NCBI GenBank assembly: GCA_034440575.1
Contig: JAOTOL010001661.1
Span: 794,001-858,000, forward strand
DNA from: Imbricaverruca yamaguchii
Taxonomy: Eukaryota; Arthropoda; Thecostraca; Neoverrucidae
DNA length: 64,000 bases
Direction of reading: 5' to 3'
How positions within the stretch are numbered: position 1 is the first letter of the stretch; the number at the start of each line of letters is the position of its first letter. This document shows positions 12,221-23,400 of this stretch, in pieces. The translations under genes were made by a program, and so were the position numbers. A model generated the notes under the pieces. It saw only the letters and a program-made list of their open reading frames with translations. It searched no databases and was not told where the DNA came from.

Positions 12221-13250
12221 AAACGCCAAACTCGGGCCACTTTCAGTTATCAGAAGTGATGTGCTGTGACTTGAACTGGTTGTGGAAAGAGACGTTTCGA
12301 GACTAGCAACATAAATGAACTGTCCTTACATTGTAGGAACTATTTTCTTCCCTTCAAAAAAATAACTACACACATATAGTAATCAATTTGAAGGAAATTA
12401 AAGAATGGAGGGGCAATGCACTCCCCAAAACCACCCTTCCCTAACTCAGGCCAATATCCAGATCCATGTCCAACTTGGGCCACTTTGCTATATTCTTAAG
12501 CCAACTTGGGCCACTTGGTTAATTTCTAAATATGTTTCCTGTTTATTAAATAATCATTTGAAGAGTGGAAATGAAAAATTCACATTTTTCTGATGTCTGT
12601 TGATTATTTTTCAGGTTGTGGTAGTAGTCACTGGGGGTGAGCGGGGAACTTCCTAACAGGGGATGCATTCTCAAGACCAATGTGGCACCTTTGGTGGCTG
12701 GAAGGAAAGCTGCTGCTACTCAAGTGGGGGAAGGGATGAAGTGACATTCTGAGGAGGGTCCACGCTACTGCAGGGGGCTGCTTGGTCTAACCCCTGTCCC
12801 CTCCCCATGTCTTTCCAGTCATATTCTCACACCTTGTCTCAGGAGTGGTACAACCTGTGCTCCAATCTCTAAACCAAGTGTCATATGAAAACGAGGTGTC
12901 CTCGGAAAGTGCACAAGTGGGGCCAGAAATCACCACCAAAATCCCCCCCAAAAATGATGTCAAGAGGCCAGGGGGCCTAGGTTTTCATGGCCTACATCAT
13001 GTTTCTAGCTCTTGGGAGTTAATTTTGTGAGATATTTCATTAAAAATTGAAATGATCAAAGGAAGGTGAACTCAACCATGACCCTAACCTTTTTGCCAAT
13101 GCAAAAATAAAATTCCCTTCTTTTATTTAATTTCACAATTTTGAGTTATCACTTCTTTAATTCTTATTTTCATCGTGCATAGAGTGGACCAAAAAATGCC
13201 CAAAGATTTGGTGTATTCCTGCTCAGTGGGTTTTTCAGTGATTGCACTCC
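12221..13250. other. No recognised gene
   Basis: The phrase cttgggccact recurs near 12470-12510. Otherwise nothing identified. Confidence 0.4.
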
Positions 13251-13254
13251 TGGT

Positions 13255-13640
13255 GAGGTGGCAGCTGTGGTCCTGATGAGGAAGCTGGGCAGTCCACAAA
13301 TAGGTGGTGGTGGAGGTCTCCCACAAGGTGGTGGTGGTGGTGGAAGTTCTCAGCAAGGTGGTAGTGTAGGTCCCCAATAATGAGGTGGATGCATCGGTCC
13401 CAGTGAGGCTTTGGCAACGGTCCCCAGCCAGGTGGTGGCAGGTGTACCTGATGAGGCGGCAGCAACAGTCCCCGATGAGATGACAGCTGCATCAGTGCCC
13501 AGTGATACTTTGGCAATGGTCACAAATTAGGCAGCAGCAGCGGTCCCCAATGATGCTGTGCTGTAGGTCGCAGACAAGGCAGCGGGCTGTGGCGGTGCCC
13601 AATGGGGTCACAGCAAAGGTCTGTGACTAGGCAGTGGGGG
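13255..13640 (+). repeat. Degenerate GGTGG-rich tandem repeat, about 30 bp
   Basis: Drifting units of the type gaggtggcagctgtggtcct and caaggtggtggtggtgg; it ends just upstream of the LINE. Confidence 0.65.
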
Positions 13641-13739
13641 TACTTGGTATAGCAACCCAGGAAGACAAAGTGGTAATGGTCTCATCGCTTCCCATCATAT
13701 TATTTTTATTTTCCATCAGAGAAGTTGCTTTATATGTAA

Positions 13740-16700
13740 AAATGTATATATACACAATCATAATGCAATGCTCAACATCTCAAGGCAACAAGGGGTCACT
13801 CTCAGCAGGGACATCATATGCCCATGTGGTCACAGGCCACCAGGTAGCTGAGGCTTCACCTACTGTGGAGGTGGCTGGGATTTCTCTAGAGGAGAGTGTT
13901 AATATTGAACAGAGGAGGGGTAGTAGGTCACAGGAGGGGAAGTGGCATGAGGTCAGGGGGTGGAGGATTTGGAGATGTGAGCCTAAGGAAAGGGTCAGTG
14001 AGTGGCAGGTGGTAGGAGTGGGAGGAAGCCTAGTTGAACTGCTCAACAAGCAGGCATAGCAATATGGAGTCAATTCCAGGCACTATCTTGCTCCCAGGAT
14101 AGTAGTACTGTGGATATGGTACTTGTCGTAGGTGATTCTCATGTGTGACATTTAGATTGGGTATTTTATAAAGGTAGGAGGTACAGGAGGTGCATCACAA
14201 GGCCTGGTGCTAAGGTTAAGGACCTGGTGCCAGTGGTGGCACAGGCCACCAGTGATTACCAGTTTAGTGCAGTTATAGTACAGGTAGGGGTGAATAACAT
14301 AGGTCCTGCTAGGAGTGAGGAGCTGCTGCAGGACTATAGGGCCCTTCTGGCCACCCTGAAGGATAGCAATAGGAGAGTCATTGTAACTGCAATTTTGTGT
14401 AGGGCTGGAGCCTCCCCTGAGTGGAGCTCTAGGGCACTGGCAGCCAATGCCAGGGCTAGGTAAGCTCTGCCATGAATTAGGTTTCACATTTGTTGATGAG
14501 TGGTGTAGGTTTTATGGATCCTGGGACTTTATCAGAGGGGTGGTGTCCACTTTCCGAGGAGGGGGTTCATGTGTTAAACAAAGTGTATGAGCATGTCCTT
14601 CAGGAAAACTAGGAAATGTGGTGGGGAGGGATGAAATTGTGTTGCCATCTCAGGGATATTCCAATGGTGTCAGCCAAGGCCATAGAGCCTCAAAGTCAGC
14701 AAATAGGAACAGCAGTAGTTCAAAGAGGCAGAGTTGTAGTTCATCCAGTGATAAAAGAACTCCTCAGCATGAAACAGCCAAAGGTGGTTATGGAGCATAT
14801 GTTAAGTGTATGGTGCTTAATGCTCAGAGTATCTGATCAAAATTTGATGAGTTCAAGTGGTTGCTGAGGAGGAACCAGATTTTGTTTGCATTACAGAGGC
14901 ATGGGAGAGTGAGAGGTATTTTGGAGATAACTTGCAGAACTATGAGATTTGGGGATACAATATGTTTTCATGCAATAGGGGTCCAGCAGTGAAAGGGGGT
15001 GGTGTAATGCTCTATATGAATAGCTTATTCAGTTCTCAAAAAGTAGTAGGTGGGGATAAAAATGTGTCTGTTGAGTCCATTTGGCTTGATGTCACTGTGG
15101 GAAAAGGCAACAGCAATACACTGAGGATAGGTGCTTTCTACCGATTAGGAACCCTTCCACATTCTCAGCAACTAGAGCTTGATAAGGTGATTTGTGAGGA
15201 AATCAGTAGAAACCTTCAGAGGAAGTGCCTTATTCTTGGTGACCTAATCTAAAAGAATATGAAAATGTTGGTGTTGGCTCCCCATCATGCAAAATGTTTA
15301 GGAAATGCCCTGAAGAGGACCTGTTCTTACACCAGTTTGTATCAGAACCTACCAGGCATGGCTCATTCTTGGACCTTGTATTCTCAGATTTAAGTGACTT
15401 GGTTCAAGACTTGACTGTAGGAGAAACTTTGGGAAGAAGTGATCATAACATAGTTAGAATCAAGTCACATGTAGGGGAAATTATTAAGGTTAATTTGGTA
15501 AAGGTTCCAAATTTCACCAGAGCAGACTTCGACTGCATGAGAGCAGCTTTAAGAGCCATCAGAGTGTTTAAAGAAGCTTCAAATATCGTTCATCTAAAGG
15601 CATTTCGAAAAGCTAGAGACACTGAAGCAAAAAACCAGAGCAGCAAAGCGAGCAAAAGAACTGGATTTAGCTATGAACTGTAATGGGGACAGTAAAAAGT
15701 TCTTTAGTTTCTACAAGCTGAGTAAAGTTTCTAGCACAATTGGTCCATTGGAAGTAAATGGGCCTATATTGGGTGGGAATACTGAGATGGTTGAGGAGCT
15801 GAGCAAGCAGTTTAAATCAGGGTTTACATTGGAAGATATGACCAATCTGCCGACCATACACCATAGTTCAGTGACATGGGATCTGACAAATGATGTTGAT
15901 TTCATTGATAGTGATGTTGTTTACAATCATATCAGGAAAATAAAGCCAAACAAGGCAGCAGGACCTGATGAAATTTATGCTAGGGTGTTGCGGGAAACTG
16001 AAAAGGAACTGGCATTTCCACTTCGTATAATATTTGTAGATCAGTTTCACAAAGTGAAATTCCAACCAATCGGAAAAGGGCAAATGTAGGTCCTATTTTC
16101 AAGAAAGGAGAAAGAGGAAAAGTTGAAAACTATAGGCCAGTAAGTCTCACATCCCTAGTCTGCAAGGTACTCAAATCAATTATCAAGGATAGAATGAAGT
16201 ATCTGGATAATAAAGTTATCTGGAAGGTAGCAGATTGATTCAAGATACTCAACATGGGTTTAGAAAAGGACGATCGTGTCTCACAAACCCCTTGGACTTT
16301 TTGAACTTCGCCACAGAACAATTTGATCAGGGAAATCAGGTTGATGTAGCATATCTTGACCTTAGTAAGGCCTTTGACAAGGTACCCCATAAACGGTTAA
16401 TGATACAGCTTCAGTCCCATGGTATTGCAGGTAGCATCTTAAAATGGATAGAGTTGTGGCTTTAAGATAGACAGCAAAGAGTGATGCTAAATGGTACAAA
16501 GTCATCATGGCAAAAAGTTCTTAGTGGAGTCCAGTGTCCTAAAATTACTTTACCATTAACTGTGTGGATGAAGAAAGAAGTTGCTTGGGAATAGTGAAAG
16601 ATTGTAAGAAAATAAAGGATCTCCACTTAAGGATTAAAAAGCAGAATGCTGTTGTAATACACATATTTCACTTCAATCACATGCATTTTACATTATTTAG

Positions 16701-17795
16701 CTGTCGTGTGTATAATGACTGCCCACACATCATGTGGCAAATTGGTAAAAACCTAAGACAAGGATGAAATAGCACAATTCCATTAACTGTGAATTTACAG
16801 GCCACATTGTCAATTATTTTACACTGGTGGAGTCCCCCAGGGGTCAGTACTGGGGCCACTACTGTTCATTATATTAGTAACATTGAATAACATTGAAAGT
16901 GGCCTAAGCAGTAAAATTTTGAAATTTGCGGATTATTTGAAGGTCTTTAGGGCAATAACAGGTCAAGATGAGCATATCTCGCTGCAAAAAGACTTAGACG
17001 AACTTGTGAAGTGGTCCAAAGAATGGCAAATGAAATTTTGATAAGTACAAAATCATGCATGTAGGTAAGCAGCATATGAAGGCTCCATACTTGATGGGTG
17101 GCCAAGTGCTATCAGTGACTCAACAGGAGAAGGATTTATGTGTTATTCTAAACACAAAACTGGGGGCATCAGAACAGACCAAGGAAGCCAGGAAAAAGGC
17201 ACTGAGAATGCTCGGGGCAATAAATAGGAATGTATCATACAGAAGTGAGGAAGTGATCAGGAAGCTTTACTGTGCATATGTCAGGCCACATTTGGAATAC
17301 TGCATCCAAGCTTGGTCTCCTAGCTATGAAAAAGATTGTTAGCTTTTAGAGAGAGTACAAAAGAGGGCCACAAAAATGGTTAATGGCATAAGCACCCTGG
17401 CATATGAGGGAAGATTGAAGAAATTGAATATGTTTTCACTTAGATATAGAAGGCTGAGAGGAGATCTCATCGAGGTCTTGAAATTCGTCCATGGTCTGGA
17501 GAGGGGATACCTTGGGGAAATGTTTGAATTGAACAGAAATGATGCAATTAGAGGTCATAAATTCAAAATTAAAGTTAACCACAGCAGAACAAGGTTAAGA
17601 CAGTCTTCTTCACCAACAGGGTAGTAGAACACTGGAACCAGCTCCCAGAAACCATTGTAAGTAGCAGCACATTGAACGTCTTTAAAAACAGCATAGACAA
17701 TCATTATAAGAATATAGAGGGCTTGCTTATTTTAAAGAATATAGAACTATAAGAATATAGAACTCTAAAAATAGAGGGTTCAGTATTACAGGGGG
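13740..17795 (+). mobile_element. CR1-type LINE, degenerate, nearly full length
   Basis: ORF1 region: an SGNH-esterase-like domain starts at about 14117 (MVLVVGDSHV, then a stop, then HLDWVFYK) and includes VGVNNIGPARSEELLQDYRA. ORF2: endonuclease at about 14800-15520 (NAQSI, ITEAW, SDHN); reverse transcriptase at about 15700-17050 (QHGFRKGRSC, YLDLSKAFDKVPHKRL, PQGSVLGPLLF, FADY); a C-terminal part at 17055-17700 (YVRPHLEYCIQAWSP, ERVQKRATKM, YRRLRGDLIEVLKFVHG, VVEHWNQLPETI). Several frameshifts and stops, so it is dead. CR1-like is inferred from the esterase ORF1 plus this RT style; the exact clade is uncertain. Confidence 0.92.
16565..16779. mobile_element. Insertion of 215 bp inside the LINE reverse transcriptase
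   Basis: It interrupts the RT between the SSWQKVLSGV-like segment and GGVPQGSVLGP. It is bounded by direct repeats CCATTAACTGTG (16553-16564 and 16780-16791). The insert has no recognised family. Confidence 0.7.
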
Positions 17796-17799
17796 GGAT

Positions 17800-19510
17800 G
17801 ATCGACGGATTTGGTGGGCAACTGGTCGAGTGTACAGAGTGCAACCAAAAAGGGCCCCTGTGGCTCATAGTTGCACTTCTATGTTCTTGTGATATGTTCA
17901 GTTCTTGTGATACCCTTATCAACAAAGGCAACTCTGTCAATGCTGCATATATTTCATGTCATGACCCAAAAAATTGTTTCTGATGTTTCTGGTTTTCTTG
18001 TTAGGTCATGCTGGGTCATGTTAGATTATATTGTGCAATAATATATTTTATATATTATACATTATTTTAGTCTAGGTTAGGTCAGGTTAGGTTATTTTAT
18101 TTATACTATGATTTATTTAGTTGGTAGTATGTAGACAAACCACATGCAGCCATGCTCACCACTTGTATTAGTATCTTAGATAATTATTAAGCTTTTTAGG
18201 ACAAACAGGCAAGTACATAATGTTTCCAAGAACACAGTGCCACTCCCATTGGGGTTATTTGCTCCAATTACTGTTGCTTGAATTCCACTGCCCCAAGATT
18301 CAAAAGTTCCTTCTCAAGGCATTGGGGGCATAAACCACAGACCTGTGCCTATGACATCATGAATTGTATCAACTACTGTTGACTTAAAAGTAACCATTTG
18401 TGGATAAAATAATGGTTGCATCATCTTAATCGCATCAAAAAGTGTGGTATTAAAAATTACAAACATCAACATTCACCTTGATTGTTATACTTACCTTATT
18501 TTGTAGTGATGTGCCATATTCTGAAAATGAAAATGTTGTGCTGGATTACACCACTGTAAATGTCGTGGTACAACCTATTAGTAGCTGCTAAAAAGTTCTG
18601 GTGTAATTGCAAAACAAAATGGAGGTCACTTCCTTATGGGTTTCCTAAGTCAACTGTTCTCAGAAGCCCAAAATGGTGCCTGCAGACTTTGCTAGCTCTG
18701 TACACAAAGAATTCGTAGAACTATGCAATTGGAACATTTTGTAAATATAAGTATCTCTGAGTCCATTTATTACAAGTAATTGCAATCTGCTGAGTTCGTA
18801 TAAATTTTAGAACAATTTCTAATGGTTGTCCTCTGGAAGTATTTGGATCCTTCAAAGCAGTGGTACCTTTCTGCCCTCTGGGAACATTTGGATTTTTGAA
18901 ACCAGGTTTTTGCCCTTTAAGATTCCTTTTATCATAAACTTTTTTATGAACTTCCACTGAGAGCGTTCCCATTGGCAACTGTGTGACCACTGCCCAAGCC
19001 AACTGGACTGCTCCACCCAGTAATGCAATAAGAAATAACTATGCCATATAGTCACTAACTGGGATGGATGGATGGACATGCACCCCCACTCTCCCAGGTA
19101 GCATATTTAGGTGCGGCCCTATCTGTCCCCAGCCTTACAGATAGATACACCAGCATCCCATTCAATTACCTACAATATAATATGTTTGCATGTAAGTTGC
19201 AATATATACACCACAAACTAAACATACATGAATAAGATGATGTGAGTGGTATTTCTGCCCTGACAGAGCTATTGAATAGTGAATAATCTTCTTTTGCTAG
19301 GACCTTTCAGAGCTGAGCAGAACTGTTTCCAAATAATCTTTTGACTGTAAATAGTCCCTACCACTTTCAGGATGTCTAGGATGCTCTGTCTGATTTTGAG
19401 CAATGCATATTTGATGGTTTTTTATTTTGAGCAATGGTGATGTTTTGATATCAAATTGTGATTTTGGTCATTTCCTCAATTGCTTTGAATGTGATTTTCT
19501 ATAGCTGCCA
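17800..19510. other. No recognised gene
   Basis: AT-rich sequence with a taggttaggtcaggttaggt-type tract near 18070-18095, common in arthropod DNA. Nothing else identified. Confidence 0.45.
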
Positions 19511-19522
19511 TCGATAATGATT

Positions 19523-19707
19523 TCTTGTTCGTTTATTGAGTGATTCACGAAGCACTTTATGCACATTCACGGCTAATGGCATGAATGTGTTTCGCACTGT
19601 TTCGCCGGTGGGCCGCGAGATTGGGAAATGTCCGGAGCGGCGCTAGTGTCGAACCCAGGACCTTTGGTACCCAGAGCCGACACCTTAGCCACTCGGCCAC
19701 CCCACCC
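19523..19707 (-). mobile_element. tRNA-derived SINE, family 2, full length
   Basis: On the - strand: head GGGGTGGCCGAGTGGCTAAG (Leu/Ser-type A box), B box GGGTTCGACACTAG, body with CGCGGCCCACCGGCGAAACA, and an AATAAACGAACAAG end. Flanked by CGATAATGATT at 19512-19522 and 19708-19718. Confidence 0.93.
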
Positions 19708-19718
19708 CGATAATGATT

Positions 19719-20190
19719 CCTCAATATTGATTAAGCAGAGCTCAATTCCCTCATTGGGCAGATTATTCGGTAGCTATTGATCAAGACAAATGAAACACAA
19801 TTTTGTTTTATCCACTATGCAGCCAAGTTGTTTGCTATTTGTGTTCGTTGCAGCACTTCGGCAGGTTCCGTCCTCTCCCTGTGTGCACGGCCTGGTAAAA
19901 ATGCATCGCACAAGCTCCAGACACCTACAAAGATTACTCTGCTTATAATTCGCTGTTTCAGATGGAAGCTCAGCATTGGTGAAGACAGTCATTACAAGCC
20001 AACACCATCAGTTATTATTTGTTATGGTTTTAAAGCCATCACATATTTTACATTGTCATACTGTTGCATTGGAGGAAAACGTGATAGGCTGGAAGATGTC
20101 TACATGCTAACTGATGAAAATCGCGAAGCCAACCTTGTTCAAGATGCTCTATTATTTATTTGAGATGATGAGACTTGACTTGACATAGTC
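19719..20190 (+). other. Sequence just upstream of the CACHD1 start
   Basis: It may contain the promoter and 5' untranslated region, but I see no TATA box or conserved element that I can support. A frame at 19777-20163 is open without recognisable similarity. Confidence 0.35.
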
Positions 20191-20475
20191 ATGTTGCTGA
20201 TACCATTTTGTGTAGCGGCACTCACGCTGCAGTATGCAGATGCCAACCGGTCCAAGCCAATATTGTACGTTCACAACGTGGACGCGGATCTGCTGGCGGC
20301 CATCAGAGAGAAGGCCATTCACAATAACTTCTTGATGAGCTTCAAGGAGTCCCTTGCAGCTAGCAATGCATCTGCAGGCTTCCTCAAGGGAATCAACATC
20401 AAGAGAGGGGCGCAGCAGCTGTCGTCGCACTTTGTCAACCTGGCTAGGATACAGATGGGAGTTGACAAACTACAG
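20191..20475 (+). CDS. CACHD1: CACHD1 exon 1: signal peptide and N-terminus (residues 1-95)
   Basis: The ATG at 20191 has G at -3 and an in-frame TGA just upstream (20176). It opens [18 protein letters not shown], which has a hydrophobic core and an A-D-A cleavage site, as a signal peptide should. The end of the exon ([22 protein letters not shown]) aligns with the human start of the mature protein. Residues 19-65 have no human counterpart that I can align. Donor gtgagc at 20476, phase 0. Alternative: CAG at 20230-20232 could be an acceptor, with the true start in an upstream exon; the signal-peptide fit makes the ATG preferable. Confidence 0.72.
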
Positions 20476-23400
20476 GTGAGCATGTGTATTTAGAGTGAAT
20501 ACTGAAGGTCCGTTGAAAGCTAATGCACACAAAAACCTTGTCACTATAACAAATATTATTCTGACTAAGTCCTGGCCCTTATTTTTCTCCAGGGAAACCC
20601 ATTGCCTTCTAGGTGACTGAAGGCTTGTTTCGAAGTGGTGATAGGGATATCTCAACTATGAATCCATTCAATTAGTATACCAGATTCTTTCTGATCTTGA
20701 CATATTTCCCTACATTGCTTTCTAGTATTCACAAATGTTGCATGAGTGTCACGTCCAGAAAGTGAAGCTGCAAATTTCAAGAAATTCGACTTCCATCACG
20801 ACACATTTTGCAATGGCAGTGCTATCACAATGTACCTTCTATCAAGCTGACGTTCTTACATACGCTTCTCCCTATTTAGAGGTATGCTGCATTCTGTGCC
20901 GAGGGTAACAAAATAATGCATTTCAGAACCTCACCTTGAAATGCTGAGAACATTTCTACCCGTTTGAGTCGAAACATTTTCCGTATGATCGGCTTGTGGT
21001 ATGGTGATCGGCGTTTTGCTGATAATTGAACAGTTCGTGAGGCATGGCAAGCTGGCAGTGTGGTATGTATGCATGTACGTATGTATGTATGTATGTATGT
21101 ATGTATGTATGTATGTATGTATGTATGTATGTGTTTCGCAGTCGATGAACAATCGGTACCTACCATCACGGTCCGTGTGACAACAGTGGACGAATGGCCA
21201 GTATGCGATACCACAGGCGACACGTGATTGGCACGTGTTGTTACAGTCGGTGTGTGATCGGTGTGTGTTACAGCAGCAAGCAAGCGACTGGTATTCGTTG
21301 ACGCATTCAGTGTATGACCGGTATGTGCCTGCATATGACCGGTATGTACCGGCATATGACCGGTCTGTGCCGGCGTATTACCAGTTTGCGCCAGTGTATG
21401 ATCGGTATGTGCCTGGGTATTTCCGTATGTGCCGGTGTATGACGGATATGTGCCGGTGTATGATTATTATGTATCAGCGTAAGATCGGTATGTGCCGGTA
21501 TATGCTCGGTATGTGTCGGCATATGACTATGTCTCAGCCGATGCGCCCTAAAACTCAAATAACCAACCATGTCTCGGTGTATAGCCATTGACCGGCATGT
21601 GCTACCACAGTCTGTTTATGACCAGCATAGGCCACAGTCCATGTATAAACGGCATGTGTTGAGTCAGCTTGTGTATGACCGGTATGTGTCGCCACAGTTT
21701 GTGTATGACCGGTATGTGTCGCCACAGTCTGTGTATGACCGGTATGTGTCGCCACAGTCTGTGTATGACCGGTATGTGTCGCCACGGCCTGTATATGACC
21801 GGTGTGTGTCGCGCCGCAGTCTGTGTATGACCGGTATGTGTCGCGCCCCACAGTCTGTGTATGACCGGTATGTGTCGCCACGGCCTGTATATGACCGGTG
21901 TGTGTCGCCACGGCCTGTATATGACCGGTTGTGTCGCCCGTCCACGGCCTGTGTATGACCGGTGTGTGTCGCGCCGCAGTCTGTGTATGACCGGTATGTG
22001 TCGCGCCCCACAGTCTGTGTATGACCGGTATGTGTCGCCACAGTCTGTGTATGACCGGTATGTGTCGCCACGGCCTGTATATGACCGGTGTGTGTCGCGC
22101 CGCAGTCTGTGTATGACCGGTATGTGTCGCCACGGCCTGTATATGACCGGTGTGTGTCGCGCCCCACAGTCTGTGTATGACCGGTATGTGTCGCCACGGC
22201 CTGTATATGACCGGTGTGTGTCGCCACAGTCTGTGTATGACCGGTATGTGTCGCCACGGCCTGTATATGACCGGTGTGTGTCGCGCCGCAGTCTGTGTAT
22301 GACCGGTATGTGTCGCGCCGCAGTCTGTGTATGACCGGTATGTGTCGCGCCCCACAGTCTGTGTATGACCAGCTGGCCGCACCGCCGCGCGGTCCGGCGA
22401 CCGCCGACATTCAGGAGGTGAAGCGGCTCGCCTCGCACATCCAGGCCAAGCTGCACCGCTACGTGGGCGCGCTGTGGCGGACGCGCGGCGTCATCGAGGA
22501 GATGTTTTGGAAGCACCTGCACGACCCGATGACGGCGGTGACGCCGTGCTGCGCGCTGGACGACCGTCAGCTGACGTCAGTAGCGCGCGCGCCCGGCGCC
22601 GGTGCTGGCTCGGCGGTGTGCGCTGGTAGCTGCGCTGTAGCTGGTGATGTCTGGTACTGCCTGTAGCTGGTGATGTCTGGTACTGCCTGTAGCTGGTGGT
22701 GTCTAGTCCTGTCTGTAGCTGGTGGTGTCTGGTACTGCCTGTAGCTGGTGATGTCTGGTACTGCCTGTAGCTGGTGGTGTCTAGTCCTGTCTGTAGCTGG
22801 TGATGTCTAGTCCTGTCTGTAGCTGGTGGTGTCTAGTCCTGCCTGTAGCTGGTGATGTCTGGTAGTTGCCTGTAGCTGGTGGTGTCTAGTCCTGTCTGTA
22901 GCTGGTGATGTCTGTACTGCCTGTAGCTGCTAGTCCCTGTAGCTTAGTGGTGTCTAGTCCCGCCTGTAGCTGGTGGTGTCTAGTCCCGCCTGTAGCTGGT
23001 GATGTCTAGTCCTCCCTGTAGCTGGTGATGTCTAGTCCCGCCTGTAGCTGGTGATGTCTAGTCCCGCCTGTAGCTGGTGGTGTCTAGTCCTGCCTGTAGC
23101 TGGTGATGTCTGGTACTGCCTGTAGCTGGTGGTGTCTAGTCCTGTCTGTAGCTGGTGATGTCTAGTACTGCCTGTAGCTGGTGATGTCTAGTCCCGCCTG
23201 TAGCTGGTGATGTCTAGTCCCGCCTGTAGCTGGTGGTGTCTAGTCCCGCCTGTAGCTGGTGATGTCTAGTCCCGCCTGTAGCTGGTGATGTCTAGTCCCG
23301 CCTGTAGCTGGTGATGTCTAGTCCTGCCTGTAGCTGGTGATGTCTAGTCCGCCTGTAGCTGGTGGTGTTAGTCCCGCCTGTAGCTGGTGATGTCTAGTCC

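Noticed and set aside
21555..22522. Long - strand frames rich in HTGHTQT and RSYTD
   Set aside because: Shadows of the intron 1 minisatellite.
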